Below, piece after piece: positions 54,600 through 62,861 of a stretch of DNA of 64,000 bases. Origin of the DNA: Clostridiales bacterium (GTDB taxonomy: Bacteria; Bacillota; Clostridia; Lachnospirales; Lachnospiraceae); NCBI GenBank assembly GCA_021199255.1, contig JAJQIK010000063.1, positions 1 to 64,000 of the forward strand, written 5' to 3'. Each line of letters begins with the position of its first letter. The stretch's first letter is position 1. Both the position numbers and the translations under genes were made by a program. The notes beneath the pieces are model-generated. The model worked only from the letters and a program-made list of their open reading frames with translations, had not been told where the DNA came from and did not search any database.

Positions 54600-56026
54600 T
54601 ATTGAAACTCCTCCTCCTTATCTCCTTTGATTGTTCTCGTAAAGGTTATCAGTGTAAACGCCGCACAGATAATAAATACGATAATACCGATTACGGAAGC
54701 CATCTTGTAGTTGTAGTACTCGTTAGTCAGACGGAACAGCCAGGTAACCAGCAGGTCGATTTCCTTCGCGTTGGAATTGGCCAGAAGCTGATCCGACGTT
54801 ACGTACACGTCCTGCGTCAGCAGATAGATGACGTTAAAGTTATTAATATTCTTGACAAAATCCGTAATCAGGCTGGGGCCGGTCACGAATAGCATATAGG
54901 GCATGGTAATCTTAACAAAAATCTGCAGAGGGCTTGCGCCGTCGATTCTCGCGCTTTCAATCTGATCCTCCGGGATATTCATCAGCACGCCGGTTGCAAT
55001 CAGCATCTGATAAGGGATACCCACCCAGATATTAATAATGACGATCATCACCTTAGCCCAGCCGGGACTGGTCAGGAAGGGGATATAGCTTAAATTGCTG
55101 CTCACCAGCCCCACGCTCTTCAGAAAATCCGTCAGCCCGATGCTGGTACAAAAGGTATTGACGATACCGTTATCCGCGAAGAAGTTCCGAACCAGCAGTA
55201 AGGTTACGAACTGCGGTACCGCAATGGCGATAATAAAAAGGGTTCTCCACATCTTCGGCAGCTTAGTCTTCTTATCGTTAATGAATTTGGCAAGTAAAAT
55301 GCCGCCGATATAAGTCGTAAAGGTAGCAAGCACCGCCCATTCTAATGTCCAAACTAATACTTTCTTAAAAGAATATCCAAAGGTTACCGTCACGGAATTG
55401 GTAAACAAATTCTTAAAGTTCGTCCAGCCAACCCACGTAAACAAAGAATTGGGCGGCATATGCTGCTGGTCATAGTTGGTAAACGCAACCGCCACCAGCA
55501 CCAAAATCGGCAGGATATTCATCAAAATAACGCCGATAACCGGCAAAGTTAATAAAGTAATATGAAATTTTTCATTAAACATCGACCGCACATCTTCACG
55601 GAAGTTGTTGATATGCTGTCCATTTTCCTTCTTAAGCTGAAGGCGATATACCGTCTTCATATTTGCAATCCAGAACAGGATAAATACCAGAATCAAAAAC
55701 AATGAAATCATGGAATTCAAAAGGATCAGAAAAGAATTGTCATAATCATTCACCGTGCTGGTCATGGTAAGGGGATCAAAGACCTGTTCAAACTGTACGG
55801 TGCCCAGCGTTCCGAACTTCGCAAGGTTGGGGGCCGCGTAGCCGATACACATAACAATAAACAAGATTTCCACCAGCAGCATAATCACACCGTTCACAAT
55901 CTGCTTTCTGGCAAAATAACCCGCGCCCATCACGACAGATGAAAGCTTAACCCATACATCTCCTTTAGCAAAGGCAATCCCAAGATTTTTAAAATAATTC
56001 CCTATAGCGTTTAATGCCTTCTTCAT
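54599..56026 (-). CDS. Maltodextrin-type ABC transporter permease (MalF-like)
   Basis: A 475-residue permease, longer than ordinary sugar permeases because of an N-terminal membrane extension: extra helices at about 35-60 and 95-120, then the core (about 155-475). The EAA loop reads ESARIDGASPLQIFVKITMP. GVIGVILMNILPILVLVAVAF begins the core domain. This long form is common for Firmicutes maltose/maltodextrin systems. It lies between the binding-protein gene and malG, with a hairpin and T-run in the 110-base gap after malE likely to lower its expression relative to the binding protein. Confidence 0.92.
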   Translation of the reverse strand: MKKALNAIGNYFKNLGIAFAKGDVWVKLSSVVMGAGYFARKQIVNGVIMLLVEILFIVMCIGYAAPNLAKFGTLGTVQFEQVFDPLTMTSTVNDYDNSFLILLNSMISLFLILVFILFWIANMKTVYRLQLKKENGQHINNFREDVRSMFNEKFHITLLTLPVIGVILMNILPILVLVAVAFTNYDQQHMPPNSLFTWVGWTNFKNLFTNSVTVTFGYSFKKVLVWTLEWAVLATFTTYIGGILLAKFINDKKTKLPKMWRTLFIIAIAVPQFVTLLLVRNFFADNGIVNTFCTSIGLTDFLKSVGLVSSNLSYIPFLTSPGWAKVMIVIINIWVGIPYQMLIATGVLMNIPEDQIESARIDGASPLQIFVKITMPYMLFVTGPSLITDFVKNINNFNVIYLLTQDVYVTSDQLLANSNAKEIDLLVTWLFRLTNEYYNYKMASVIGIIVFIICAAFTLITFTRTIKGDKEEEFQ

Positions 56027-56072
56027 ACGAAACTCCTCTCAGAAGTAACTGCTGTGTCAAATACTTTCTCTT

Positions 56073-56107
56073 GAAAAAATAAGGAGTGGGTGAAACACCC
56101 ACCCCTT
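56073..56107 (-). terminator. Attenuating terminator between binding-protein and permease genes
   Basis: On the minus strand AAGGGGTGGGTG (56107-56096) pairs with CACCCACTCCTT (56092-56081) and is followed by ATTTTTTC. A terminator inside an operon of this kind typically gives more binding protein than permease. Confidence 0.8.
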
Positions 56108-56135
56108 GTTCTCTTTATTACCCGTTTTCTTTTCT

Positions 56136-57479
56136 TTATTCTACAGGCGCTGTAATACCTTCTACTGTGGTATCCAGTAAGGTCTGTAAATCAGTTCCGT
56201 CCGGGTTGCCGGATGCAAGAATCTGTCCTAACGTCTCGGCAGGGGACCAGAAGTTACCGCCTACACGCTGAGGAGTTGCGTAAGCTGCCTGGGCTGCAAG
56301 GGCTGAGATAGCCGGATTAGCCTGAACTGCTTCGGAAGCTGCTGCTGCGGTGTTAGCGGGGCCAAGGCCTCTTGCTTCAAATCTTACAGTCTGGGAAGCT
56401 TCGTTTGTTAAGTACTCTGCCAGAAGCATAGCCCAGCCGATATTAGCGGAATGAGGATTTACACCGATTAACTTATATCCTGAGTAAGAAGACATCTGGT
56501 AATCTGTACCGCCTGCATTGAAGGTAGGAAGCTTGGTAGCCGCATAATTCTCGCCCCATGCCGTCTCTGCCGTCTCTGCTCTCCATGTACCGTTTACGCA
56601 GGCAACAACCGTGCCCTCTGCGATCTGGGTAGCCATATCCTCGTCGCTCATATCAACTAATACGCCGGAAGCTGTCAGGTCAATAATTGCCTGTGCCACG
56701 TCTGTAGCGCCTGCTGCGTTCCAGGTACAGGTATTGGTAACGCCGTCGTCATTTAAGGACAGCCCATAGCCTGCGCCCTGGAAGAATGCGTAGAGATACC
56801 AGCCGTTGGAGATATCCATTGCAATCTTCTTGCCTGCTGCCTCTGCTACTTCAATCATCTTCTCTAAGGACTGTACGTCATCTTCAGTAAATACGGAAGA
56901 ATCATAGAACATAAAGTAACCGTTATCGGCTGTCATCGGATAAGCGTATAACTTACCGTCAACGGAGGCTGCTTCTACAGAGCCTGCCGCATTCTCTGTT
57001 GCCACGTCATAGGTATAGGTAGCCGCTACTTCCTGTAACGCGCCGGCCTGTACCAGTTCATTGATCTGGTCGTCAGCGAAAGCGTAAACGTCGGCTGCCG
57101 CCTCAACGTCTGTCAGAATCGTATCCTTTGCTGTGGACTCGGACTCAGCGCCAAGGGTGATATCAAAGGTTACGTCAGGATAAGCTGCCTTAAACTCTTC
57201 CAAAAGCTGTGTGGTAAGATCCTGATCTTCCTCGGAAGCCCACACCGTTAATGTTACGGTATCTGTGGTAGCCGCAATCAGATTTGCTACCGGATCAGCC
57301 GCGTCTGCGCTCTCCTCTGTGGAAGCTTCTGCCTCCTCTGCGGGAGCCGCTTCTTCGGTTGTTTCCTCTGTAGCAGCCGTGTCTTCCGTGGCGGTTGTGT
57401 CACTGGAGCTGCCACAGCCTGCGAGACTGCCGGCTACCATTGCTGTCGCCAGTAATGTTGCCAATACTTTCTTCTTCAT
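56136..57479 (-). CDS. Maltodextrin-type ABC transporter substrate-binding lipoprotein (MalE-like)
   Basis: A 447-residue solute-binding lipoprotein. The signal peptide MKKKVLATLLATAMVAGS ends in the lipobox SLAGC, followed by a Thr/Glu/Ala-rich linker (about 25-65). The mature part has the cluster of maltose-type binders: VTLTVWASEEDQDLT, FKAAYPDVTFDI, VYAFADDQINELVQAGAL, YAYPMTADNGYFMFY. Length is normal. ATG 57479 begins the signal peptide. It is first in the operon with malF and malG and divergent from a LacI regulator, whose operators probably lie in the 460 bases between. Confidence 0.92.
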   Translation of the reverse strand: MKKKVLATLLATAMVAGSLAGCGSSSDTTATEDTAATEETTEEAAPAEEAEASTEESADAADPVANLIAATTDTVTLTVWASEEDQDLTTQLLEEFKAAYPDVTFDITLGAESESTAKDTILTDVEAAADVYAFADDQINELVQAGALQEVAATYTYDVATENAAGSVEAASVDGKLYAYPMTADNGYFMFYDSSVFTEDDVQSLEKMIEVAEAAGKKIAMDISNGWYLYAFFQGAGYGLSLNDDGVTNTCTWNAAGATDVAQAIIDLTASGVLVDMSDEDMATQIAEGTVVACVNGTWRAETAETAWGENYAATKLPTFNAGGTDYQMSSYSGYKLIGVNPHSANIGWAMLLAEYLTNEASQTVRFEARGLGPANTAAAASEAVQANPAISALAAQAAYATPQRVGGNFWSPAETLGQILASGNPDGTDLQTLLDTTVEGITAPVE

Positions 57480-57937
57480 AACTTTTTCCTCTCTCTTTCC
57501 TTTCTTTGTTGCTTTGTGCGATTCCCAACGCCCAGGCGAAGGAAATCCCAACTACTATACATCTTTCTCTATATAAAATATGGAAAACCATATCTTATAC
57601 CGCTTCTATGATCCGGCATTTCCCAAATGTTCTTTCCTGAACCGGTTCCTGCCGAAGCTTTGTCCCGCCTCAATATTTTCGTAAACTTTCGTATTTATTT
57701 TACTATCAATTTACCACTATGTCATATGGATTGTCAATACGGAAATCGTTTTTCCGAAAAAATACGAAATTTTTCTTGCATTGCATTCCGTTTTCTTATA
57801 TATTATTTACATATATGTTTACATAATTTTACATAATATTTTGCTTATTTATATTTTTGATACATTTTATCTGTTTTTACGCCGCTGTCGTTACCGCCGC
57901 GCCGGTGCTGCGGACAACACTTCACAGGGAGGAAATC
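57480..57937. promoter_or_regulatory. Divergent malE/LacI control region
   Basis: About 460 AT-rich bases. Features seen: ATATGG-AAAA-CCATAT (57578-57593), CGGAAA-tcgtt-TTTCCG (57740-57756), and repeated TTTCGTA near 57677-57692 with its inverse TACGAAA near 57763. A TTGACA (57732-57737, minus) abuts the second palindrome but its -10 (GTAAAT) is poor. The palindromes are candidate LacI-family operators. Confidence 0.5.
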
Positions 57938-58951
57938 ATGGCTACCATCAAAGACATCGCCAACAGGCTCGGCATATCGGTCAGTACGGTATCCAAGGGC
58001 TTAAACGGCGCCAGCGATATCAGCGAACATATGCGCCAGGCCGTGCTGGATACTGCCGTAGAGATGGGCTACACCACCAAACAAATGCGGGGCAGAGACC
58101 GCAAAAAGCTCTGCATTTTCGTAGAAAACATGGACTACGAGACTTCGGAACAATTCGGCTACGATATTATTCTGGGCTTCCGTCAGGCCGCTGCACGGGA
58201 AAATTACGATACGACGGTTTTCCCCGTTACGCCTTCCTTCCAGGCCGCGGAAAGATACGACACCTATATGTTAAAAAACGGATACGCAGGCGCTTTCATG
58301 GTTGGCTTCGCCCTTCAGGACGATTGGATGGGGCAGTTCGCCGCCACCGCCATTCCCACGGTCTTATTCGATAATTATATTAAGAAAAATCCCTGCGTCG
58401 GCTCCATCGGCACCGACAGCTTTGAGGGCATCGACGATGCCATCGCGCATCTGATCAGTCTGGGACACCGCCGTATTGCCCTGCTCAACGGTTCGCCCCA
58501 CTCCATGATTTCCGAGCAGCGCCGTCAGGCTTATATGGACAGCATGACCGCCCGCGGCCTGCCCTTCAGCGAGGCCTCCATGCCCTACGGCTATTACGCT
58601 GCGGACGCCGCCAAGGATTACGCAGGCGGCCTGCTGGCTCTGGGCGTGACCGCTATTCTATGCGGCAACGACCTGATCGCTTCCGGCGTGATGGAGGAAT
58701 GTAACCGGAACGGTTATCAGGTCCCCGACGAGATCAGCGTCATCGGTTTTGACGATATTCCCCTCTCCGCCCAGCTCCAGCCGCCGCTGACCACGATCCG
58801 GCAGGATCGGATTGAACTGGGGAAATCGGGCTTCTATACGCTCCACTCCCTGATCAATCATGTATCCATCAGCAGGACGATGCTTCGTCCCCAACTGATT
58901 CTGCGCAAGTCAACCGCCCCGGCCAAGCCGGTAAAGGCTCTTACGCCCTAA
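57938..58951 (+). CDS. LacI family transcriptional regulator
   Basis: A 337-residue sugar-responsive repressor. The N-terminal HTH is classic: ATIKDIANRLGISVSTVSKGLNG, shown here as TIKDIANRLGISVSTVSKGL. The ligand domain resembles periplasmic sugar-binding proteins, with SIGTDSFEGIDDAIAHLISL, GHRRIALLNG and the late VIGFDDIPLSAQLQPPLTTI motif. ATG 57938 follows AGGGAGG. It is divergent from the malE operon, which it very likely controls. Its stop overlaps the stop of the galactanase gene on the other strand by four bases. Confidence 0.93.
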   Translation: MATIKDIANRLGISVSTVSKGLNGASDISEHMRQAVLDTAVEMGYTTKQMRGRDRKKLCIFVENMDYETSEQFGYDIILGFRQAAARENYDTTVFPVTPSFQAAERYDTYMLKNGYAGAFMVGFALQDDWMGQFAATAIPTVLFDNYIKKNPCVGSIGTDSFEGIDDAIAHLISLGHRRIALLNGSPHSMISEQRRQAYMDSMTARGLPFSEASMPYGYYAADAAKDYAGGLLALGVTAILCGNDLIASGVMEECNRNGYQVPDEISVIGFDDIPLSAQLQPPLTTIRQDRIELGKSGFYTLHSLINHVSISRTMLRPQLILRKSTAPAKPVKALTP

Positions 58952-60054
58952 GGCCGGTAATCCCGCACGATTTCCAGGGCGGGAAGCGCATTTCCCTCAT
59001 AGTCAAACAAAGCCTGATTGGCCCATTCATTGCCGCAGGGACCCGCTTCCTCAATATAGGCCAGAGCGCCCTCCGTCGCCCAGCCGGAACCGGGTACCGG
59101 AATCCAGGCAGGCTCCCAGTAGAAGTAACCCTTGCCCTTCCCCTCCGGCACCTGATGAATCACATCGAACAGGGCGCGCAGGAAATCCTTCTGTCCTTCC
59201 TTCGTCATTGGGAACGGCACCTTCTCCACCAGCTCCGGCTTCGTCGCATATCCCTTGCGCCGGTCAGGCTCCAGCTTCTCATAGCTTCCATAATCCTCCA
59301 TGGTAAAGCCCATGGATACCTCCGCGATCATCAGCTCCTTGCCGTAGCGGACTGCCAGATCGTTCATATTATTCTGCAAATCCTCCAGGGAACCATGCCA
59401 GAACGGATAGTAGGATAATCCGATGATGTCAAAATCCTCGCCCCGCTCCCGGTAATGATCGAACCAATCCAGATACATTTCATGGTTGCCGCCGTTGTCT
59501 AAGTGAATCATAACGGGCAGCGTTTCATCCACCGCCCTGACCCCGCGGATACCGGCGCTGACAAACCGCGCCAGATTATCATATTCCGGTTTTTTCCCTA
59601 AAGGCCAAAGCAGGCCGTTGGTCAGTTCATTGCCCACCTGAACCAGCGTAGGGAACGCGCCGGCCTCCTTCATGGCTTTCAAGGTGTCCACCGTAAAATC
59701 GTAAACCGCCTGTTCTAACTGCGAAACGTTCATTCCCCGCCATGCCTTGGGCACCCGCTGTTTGCCCGGATCAGCCCAGAAATCGCTGTAATGGAAATCC
59801 AGCAGCACCTCCATTCCGTGATCCAGAGCGCGTCTGGCAAGTTCGATCGTCGTCGGCAGGTCGTTGGTTCCCGCTCCGTAGGGAACGCCCTCTTCCGTAT
59901 ACGGGTCATTCCACAGACGGAGCCGAATCCCATTCACATCATAGCTTTTCAGGATATCAAACACATCCTTCCGCACGCCATGGTCATAGAATTTACCGCC
60001 CAGGCTTTCTACCTCTTTCAGGGTAGATAAGTCCATACCTTTGATATATTTCAT
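58948..60054 (-). CDS. Endo-beta-1,4-galactanase (GH53), cytoplasmic
   Basis: A 368-residue family 53 glycoside hydrolase that cleaves beta-1,4-galactan. YIKGMDLSTLKEVESLGGKF is the family start; NGIRLRLWNDP, LLDFHYSDFWADPGKQ, VQVGNELTNGLLWP (acid/base Glu) and MIAEVSMGF (nucleophile Glu) are all present, with FYWEPAW late. There is no signal peptide, so it should act inside the cell on imported oligosaccharides, unlike most secreted family members. ATG 60054 follows GAGG. It ends an operon with a small zinc-ribbon gene and the 613-residue unrecognised gene upstream. Confidence 0.93.
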   Translation of the reverse strand: MKYIKGMDLSTLKEVESLGGKFYDHGVRKDVFDILKSYDVNGIRLRLWNDPYTEEGVPYGAGTNDLPTTIELARRALDHGMEVLLDFHYSDFWADPGKQRVPKAWRGMNVSQLEQAVYDFTVDTLKAMKEAGAFPTLVQVGNELTNGLLWPLGKKPEYDNLARFVSAGIRGVRAVDETLPVMIHLDNGGNHEMYLDWFDHYRERGEDFDIIGLSYYPFWHGSLEDLQNNMNDLAVRYGKELMIAEVSMGFTMEDYGSYEKLEPDRRKGYATKPELVEKVPFPMTKEGQKDFLRALFDVIHQVPEGKGKGYFYWEPAWIPVPGSGWATEGALAYIEEAGPCGNEWANQALFDYEGNALPALEIVRDYRP

Positions 60055-60067
60055 GAAAATCCTCGCT

Positions 60068-60286
60068 TTAATCAAAATCAAATTTGGTATAACGCTTCAT
60101 TGCCGCCTTATAACGGAAGCGCACCAGTTCGTTTTTCTCCAGCACGTCTTCCTCTGTGCCTACATACTGACAGCGGATACAGTGGTATTCCTTCTTATCC
60201 TTGTCATAAAACATATCGATATCTAAGTCTCTCATAAAGCAGGAGGGACATCTGTAATTTAATTTGCCTTTGCCAGATTGAGCCAT
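60068..60286 (-). CDS. Small zinc-ribbon protein
   Basis: A 72-residue protein with two Cys pairs, RCPSCFMRDLD and HCIRCQYVG, spaced as in a rubredoxin-like zinc ribbon, followed by a charged helix rich in Lys and Arg. I do not know its function; nucleic-acid binding or partner binding are both possible. It starts inside the end of the upstream gene (28-base overlap) with AGGAGG ten bases before ATG, so its translation is tied to that gene. The galactanase gene begins 14 bases after its stop, making a tight three-gene unit. Confidence 0.75.
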   Translation of the reverse strand: MAQSGKGKLNYRCPSCFMRDLDIDMFYDKDKKEYHCIRCQYVGTEEDVLEKNELVRFRYKAAMKRYTKFDFD

Positions 60287-62097
60287 GTCGCAAATACCTC
60301 CTTATCCTTTAACTTGGTTGTATAGCCTAAGGTAAACATCGGGGAGAACGCATATCCCTCCTTGATATAGCCTACCGCGTCTTTCTTGTCGCAGCTTAGG
60401 GATACTCTCGTCTCGATTTCGGGAACCACCGCCACAGCCTCCGTAGCGCCTGCAAGCTGTGCCTCGCGGCACTTATAAGCATAGTCGATCTTTTCGGTAT
60501 TGACGCCGTCCGTTACCCATAATTTTACATTCGTCATATCCTCAGAGTACTCGGTGGTGCCATAGCAGGCTACCATGTACTCGTTCATCTCTACCTCCGC
60601 CTCAGGATCGCTCATCTCCAAAACGGTTCTCTCGATCTTGATATTGGAACTGCCCTCCTCGAAGTACATCTTCGTCTGCAGCTTCACCGTCAGATCATAA
60701 AACTCAATGTCTACAGGGTCCAGCGTCAGGATTCTTGTGTTGCCCTCCTGGGAGAAGTGGGCTTTCGTCCTGCACAGGCAAAGGTCTACCTCCTCGCCGT
60801 TGTGTACCAGCTTAGCGCTTCTGACCGTACCCTCGCCGGCATAATGGGTAAAGTACCCCGCCCTGTATTTTTCCTGAATCAAAAACGGATAGGAAGCGTC
60901 CGTTACGTGCTTGGTTCCAATCCCTACCGGCCACTCCAGCTTCGCCGCATAGGGACGCAGGTCTACGATAGCGCCGCCCTGATCCATGTTCGCGCATACT
61001 CTCATATAAGGGTCGCAGTACCAGAACAGCTGCTTGTCAGATCCGTATAAAATATCCCTCCAAAGCGCACATTCCGGCTCTGTCAGTCTCCGGTTGGCAC
61101 GGAAATAATCCGCGAACTCAGACATTGTCATGTCGTCCAGCTTGCCTTCCTTCTTTAACTGGCCATAGTAAGCCATGCCGTCCTCGTAAGACTTTAAGAG
61201 CAGCTCATAGGGAGCCTCCCAGCGTCCCATCTTATTCATCCAGCCGGGTCCTACGAACATCATGTTGTAGGCGTATCCGTTATTATACTTGGCCAGAGAA
61301 CGGAACTGATCGATCAGGTTGTACAGGTAAGGATATTCCCAAGTCTTAGAGTCATAGCACATACTGCGCAGCACGTTCTGCGGGTGGGTGCCGAAATTGG
61401 AGCCGTTACCGTCATAGCACGCGATCAGGTCGCGGGACAAGTGGGGAATCGCTACAATACCGGAATCCTCCGCCTCGTTTGCCGCCGGCGCGTGTACATT
61501 CTGCTTACTGGGTATCCAGGGAGCCCATGGGCCGCCGTCCATAAAGGTGTACCAGGAATTGTTGCAGGTGTGGTACGCCTTAGGGCCTTCCTCCCAGCAC
61601 GTAGCGACAGCGCATTTTATCATCGGATACTTTTCCTTGATGTAATTCACCAGATCGGCGTCCATATAATAAGAACCGGTAGATTCCGGATAAAAACCAA
61701 ATCTGTCCTTAAATTTGCCGAACACATCGTCTACGATGGATTTCTTATCTTCCATGGAAAACATCCAGATACAGAAATCCTTCGTCTTGTATTTTTCACG
61801 GAACTCCTCACAGGGAAGACCCAGTAAGGACAAAGCGATCTCGTCGCCATATTTCTCATGATCCGCCTTGGCAAGCTCTACCGCTTCATCATTGAAAAGA
61901 GAAGCGTAAGTCATCTGAATGGTGGTCTTAAGACCGTTCTTATGTGCGATAGACTGCTGCGTCTTAAAAATATCCAGAGACTCCGTGAGCAGCTCCTTTC
62001 TTCCGATATCCTCTTCTTTGCCGTGTCCGGTTACCTTCTCCGCGTATTCAGGCACCATCTCCGGACGATGGATGATGTTAACGATAAACTTATCCAT
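60259..62097 (-). CDS. Large carbohydrate-type protein of unrecognised family
   Basis: A 612-residue cytoplasmic protein. The N-terminal 380 residues look like a deacetylase/GH57-like barrel: HRPEMVPEYAEKV, TTIQMTYASLFNDEAV, FGFYPESTGSYYMDADLV, KCAVATCWEEGPKAYH, GGPWAPWIPSKQNVHAP and DGNGSNFGTHPQNVLR. The C-terminal 220 residues are beta-rich, like the accessory domains of glycosidases. I think it belongs to the DUF3863/DUF3864 type but cannot confirm it. ATG 62097 follows GGAGG by eight bases. A good promoter (62224-62252) drives it, and the operon continues to the zinc ribbon and GH53 galactanase, so galactan-derived glycans are a reasonable guess for the substrate. Confidence 0.7.
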   Translation of the reverse strand: MDKFIVNIIHRPEMVPEYAEKVTGHGKEEDIGRKELLTESLDIFKTQQSIAHKNGLKTTIQMTYASLFNDEAVELAKADHEKYGDEIALSLLGLPCEEFREKYKTKDFCIWMFSMEDKKSIVDDVFGKFKDRFGFYPESTGSYYMDADLVNYIKEKYPMIKCAVATCWEEGPKAYHTCNNSWYTFMDGGPWAPWIPSKQNVHAPAANEAEDSGIVAIPHLSRDLIACYDGNGSNFGTHPQNVLRSMCYDSKTWEYPYLYNLIDQFRSLAKYNNGYAYNMMFVGPGWMNKMGRWEAPYELLLKSYEDGMAYYGQLKKEGKLDDMTMSEFADYFRANRRLTEPECALWRDILYGSDKQLFWYCDPYMRVCANMDQGGAIVDLRPYAAKLEWPVGIGTKHVTDASYPFLIQEKYRAGYFTHYAGEGTVRSAKLVHNGEEVDLCLCRTKAHFSQEGNTRILTLDPVDIEFYDLTVKLQTKMYFEEGSSNIKIERTVLEMSDPEAEVEMNEYMVACYGTTEYSEDMTNVKLWVTDGVNTEKIDYAYKCREAQLAGATEAVAVVPEIETRVSLSCDKKDAVGYIKEGYAFSPMFTLGYTTKLKDKEVFATWLNLAKAN

Positions 62098-62223
62098 TCC
62101 CGTGACCTCCATTGTTCAAAATGATTATAAAATAAGTAAGTAAAATTACGATTCCCCGCCGCGCATACGCTTCTGTTTCACATTCGTCATTTTTACTTTG
62201 CGCAATCGGTTGTTCATATGGTA

Positions 62224-62252
62224 AGGATAACAAACTGCACAGAAATTGTCAA
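62224..62252 (-). promoter_or_regulatory. Promoter of the unknown-zinc ribbon-galactanase operon
   Basis: TTGACA (62247-62252) and TATCCT (62224-62229) with 17 bases between on the minus strand; leader of about 120 bases. Confidence 0.8.
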
Positions 62253-62341
62253 TGTTGTTTTTCACAAAATGCGGTTTTCATACTTATCTATTTTGCACAA
62301 AAAAGAGGTGGTATGAGCCGGAGACGCAAACGGGATTCTGC

Positions 62342-62370
62342 TTGCGCCAATAAACGCAATATGCTTTAAT
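62342..62370 (+). promoter_or_regulatory. Promoter of the DUF3842-type gene
   Basis: TTGCGC (62342-62347) and TTTAAT (62365-62370) with 17 bases between, 41 bases before the ATG. Confidence 0.55.
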
Positions 62371-62411
62371 AGTGTGAGGACAAAAGACCTTAGCGAAAGG
62401 AGACGCACAAC

Positions 62412-62828
62412 ATGAAAATTACCATTATCGACGGCCAGGGCGGCCGCATCGGCCGGACGGTCATAGAACAGTTAAAAGAACGGCGCCCGAATCTGGAATT
62501 ATACGCCGTGGGCACCAACAGCATCGCTACCTCCGCCATGCTGAAAGCCGGCGCTGAATACGGCGCCACCGGAGAGAACGCCGCCATCGTCAATGCCGCT
62601 GATTCCGATATCATCATCGGCCCTATCGGCATCGTTTTCGCCAACGCGCTGTTAGGAGAAATCACTCCGGCCATTGCCGCGGCAGTGGGCGCCAGCAAAG
62701 CGTTTAAAATACTGATTCCCACTAACCGCTGCAATCACTTTGTCGCCGGATGCGCGGAAGCCTCCATGAGCGAATACATCAGGCTTGCCATAGAAAAAGC
62801 AGAATCTATCATCTTTCCGGAGCGTTAG
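62412..62828 (+). CDS. DUF3842 family protein
   Basis: A 138-residue Rossmann-like protein of the DUF3842 group, found in Clostridia and of unknown function. The dinucleotide-type loop IDGQGGRIGRTVIEQL opens it; AVGTNSIATSAMLKAGA, ADSDIIIGPIGIVFANALLGE and IPTNRCNHFVAG with a Cys-x-x-His follow. AAGGAG sits eight bases before ATG. The last codons, FPER-stop, are written in the first bases of a truncated copy of the interspersed hairpin repeat, so the natural C-terminus may have been altered. It converges on the fucO-like gene. Confidence 0.85.
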   Translation: MKITIIDGQGGRIGRTVIEQLKERRPNLELYAVGTNSIATSAMLKAGAEYGATGENAAIVNAADSDIIIGPIGIVFANALLGEITPAIAAAVGASKAFKILIPTNRCNHFVAGCAEASMSEYIRLAIEKAESIIFPER

Positions 62829-62860
62829 CGACGGGGCGAAGAGAAATCCACGAAAGGGGG
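62816..62860. repeat. Interspersed hairpin repeat, truncated copy 4
   Basis: TTTCCGGAGCGTTAGCGACGGGGCGAAGAGAAATCC matches the start of copy 2 at 17732 base for base over about 35 bases, split here by the stop codon TAG at 62826-62828. The unit then breaks off at the 3' end of the fucO-like gene, without the later hairpins. Confidence 0.8.
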
Positions 62861-62861
62861 G

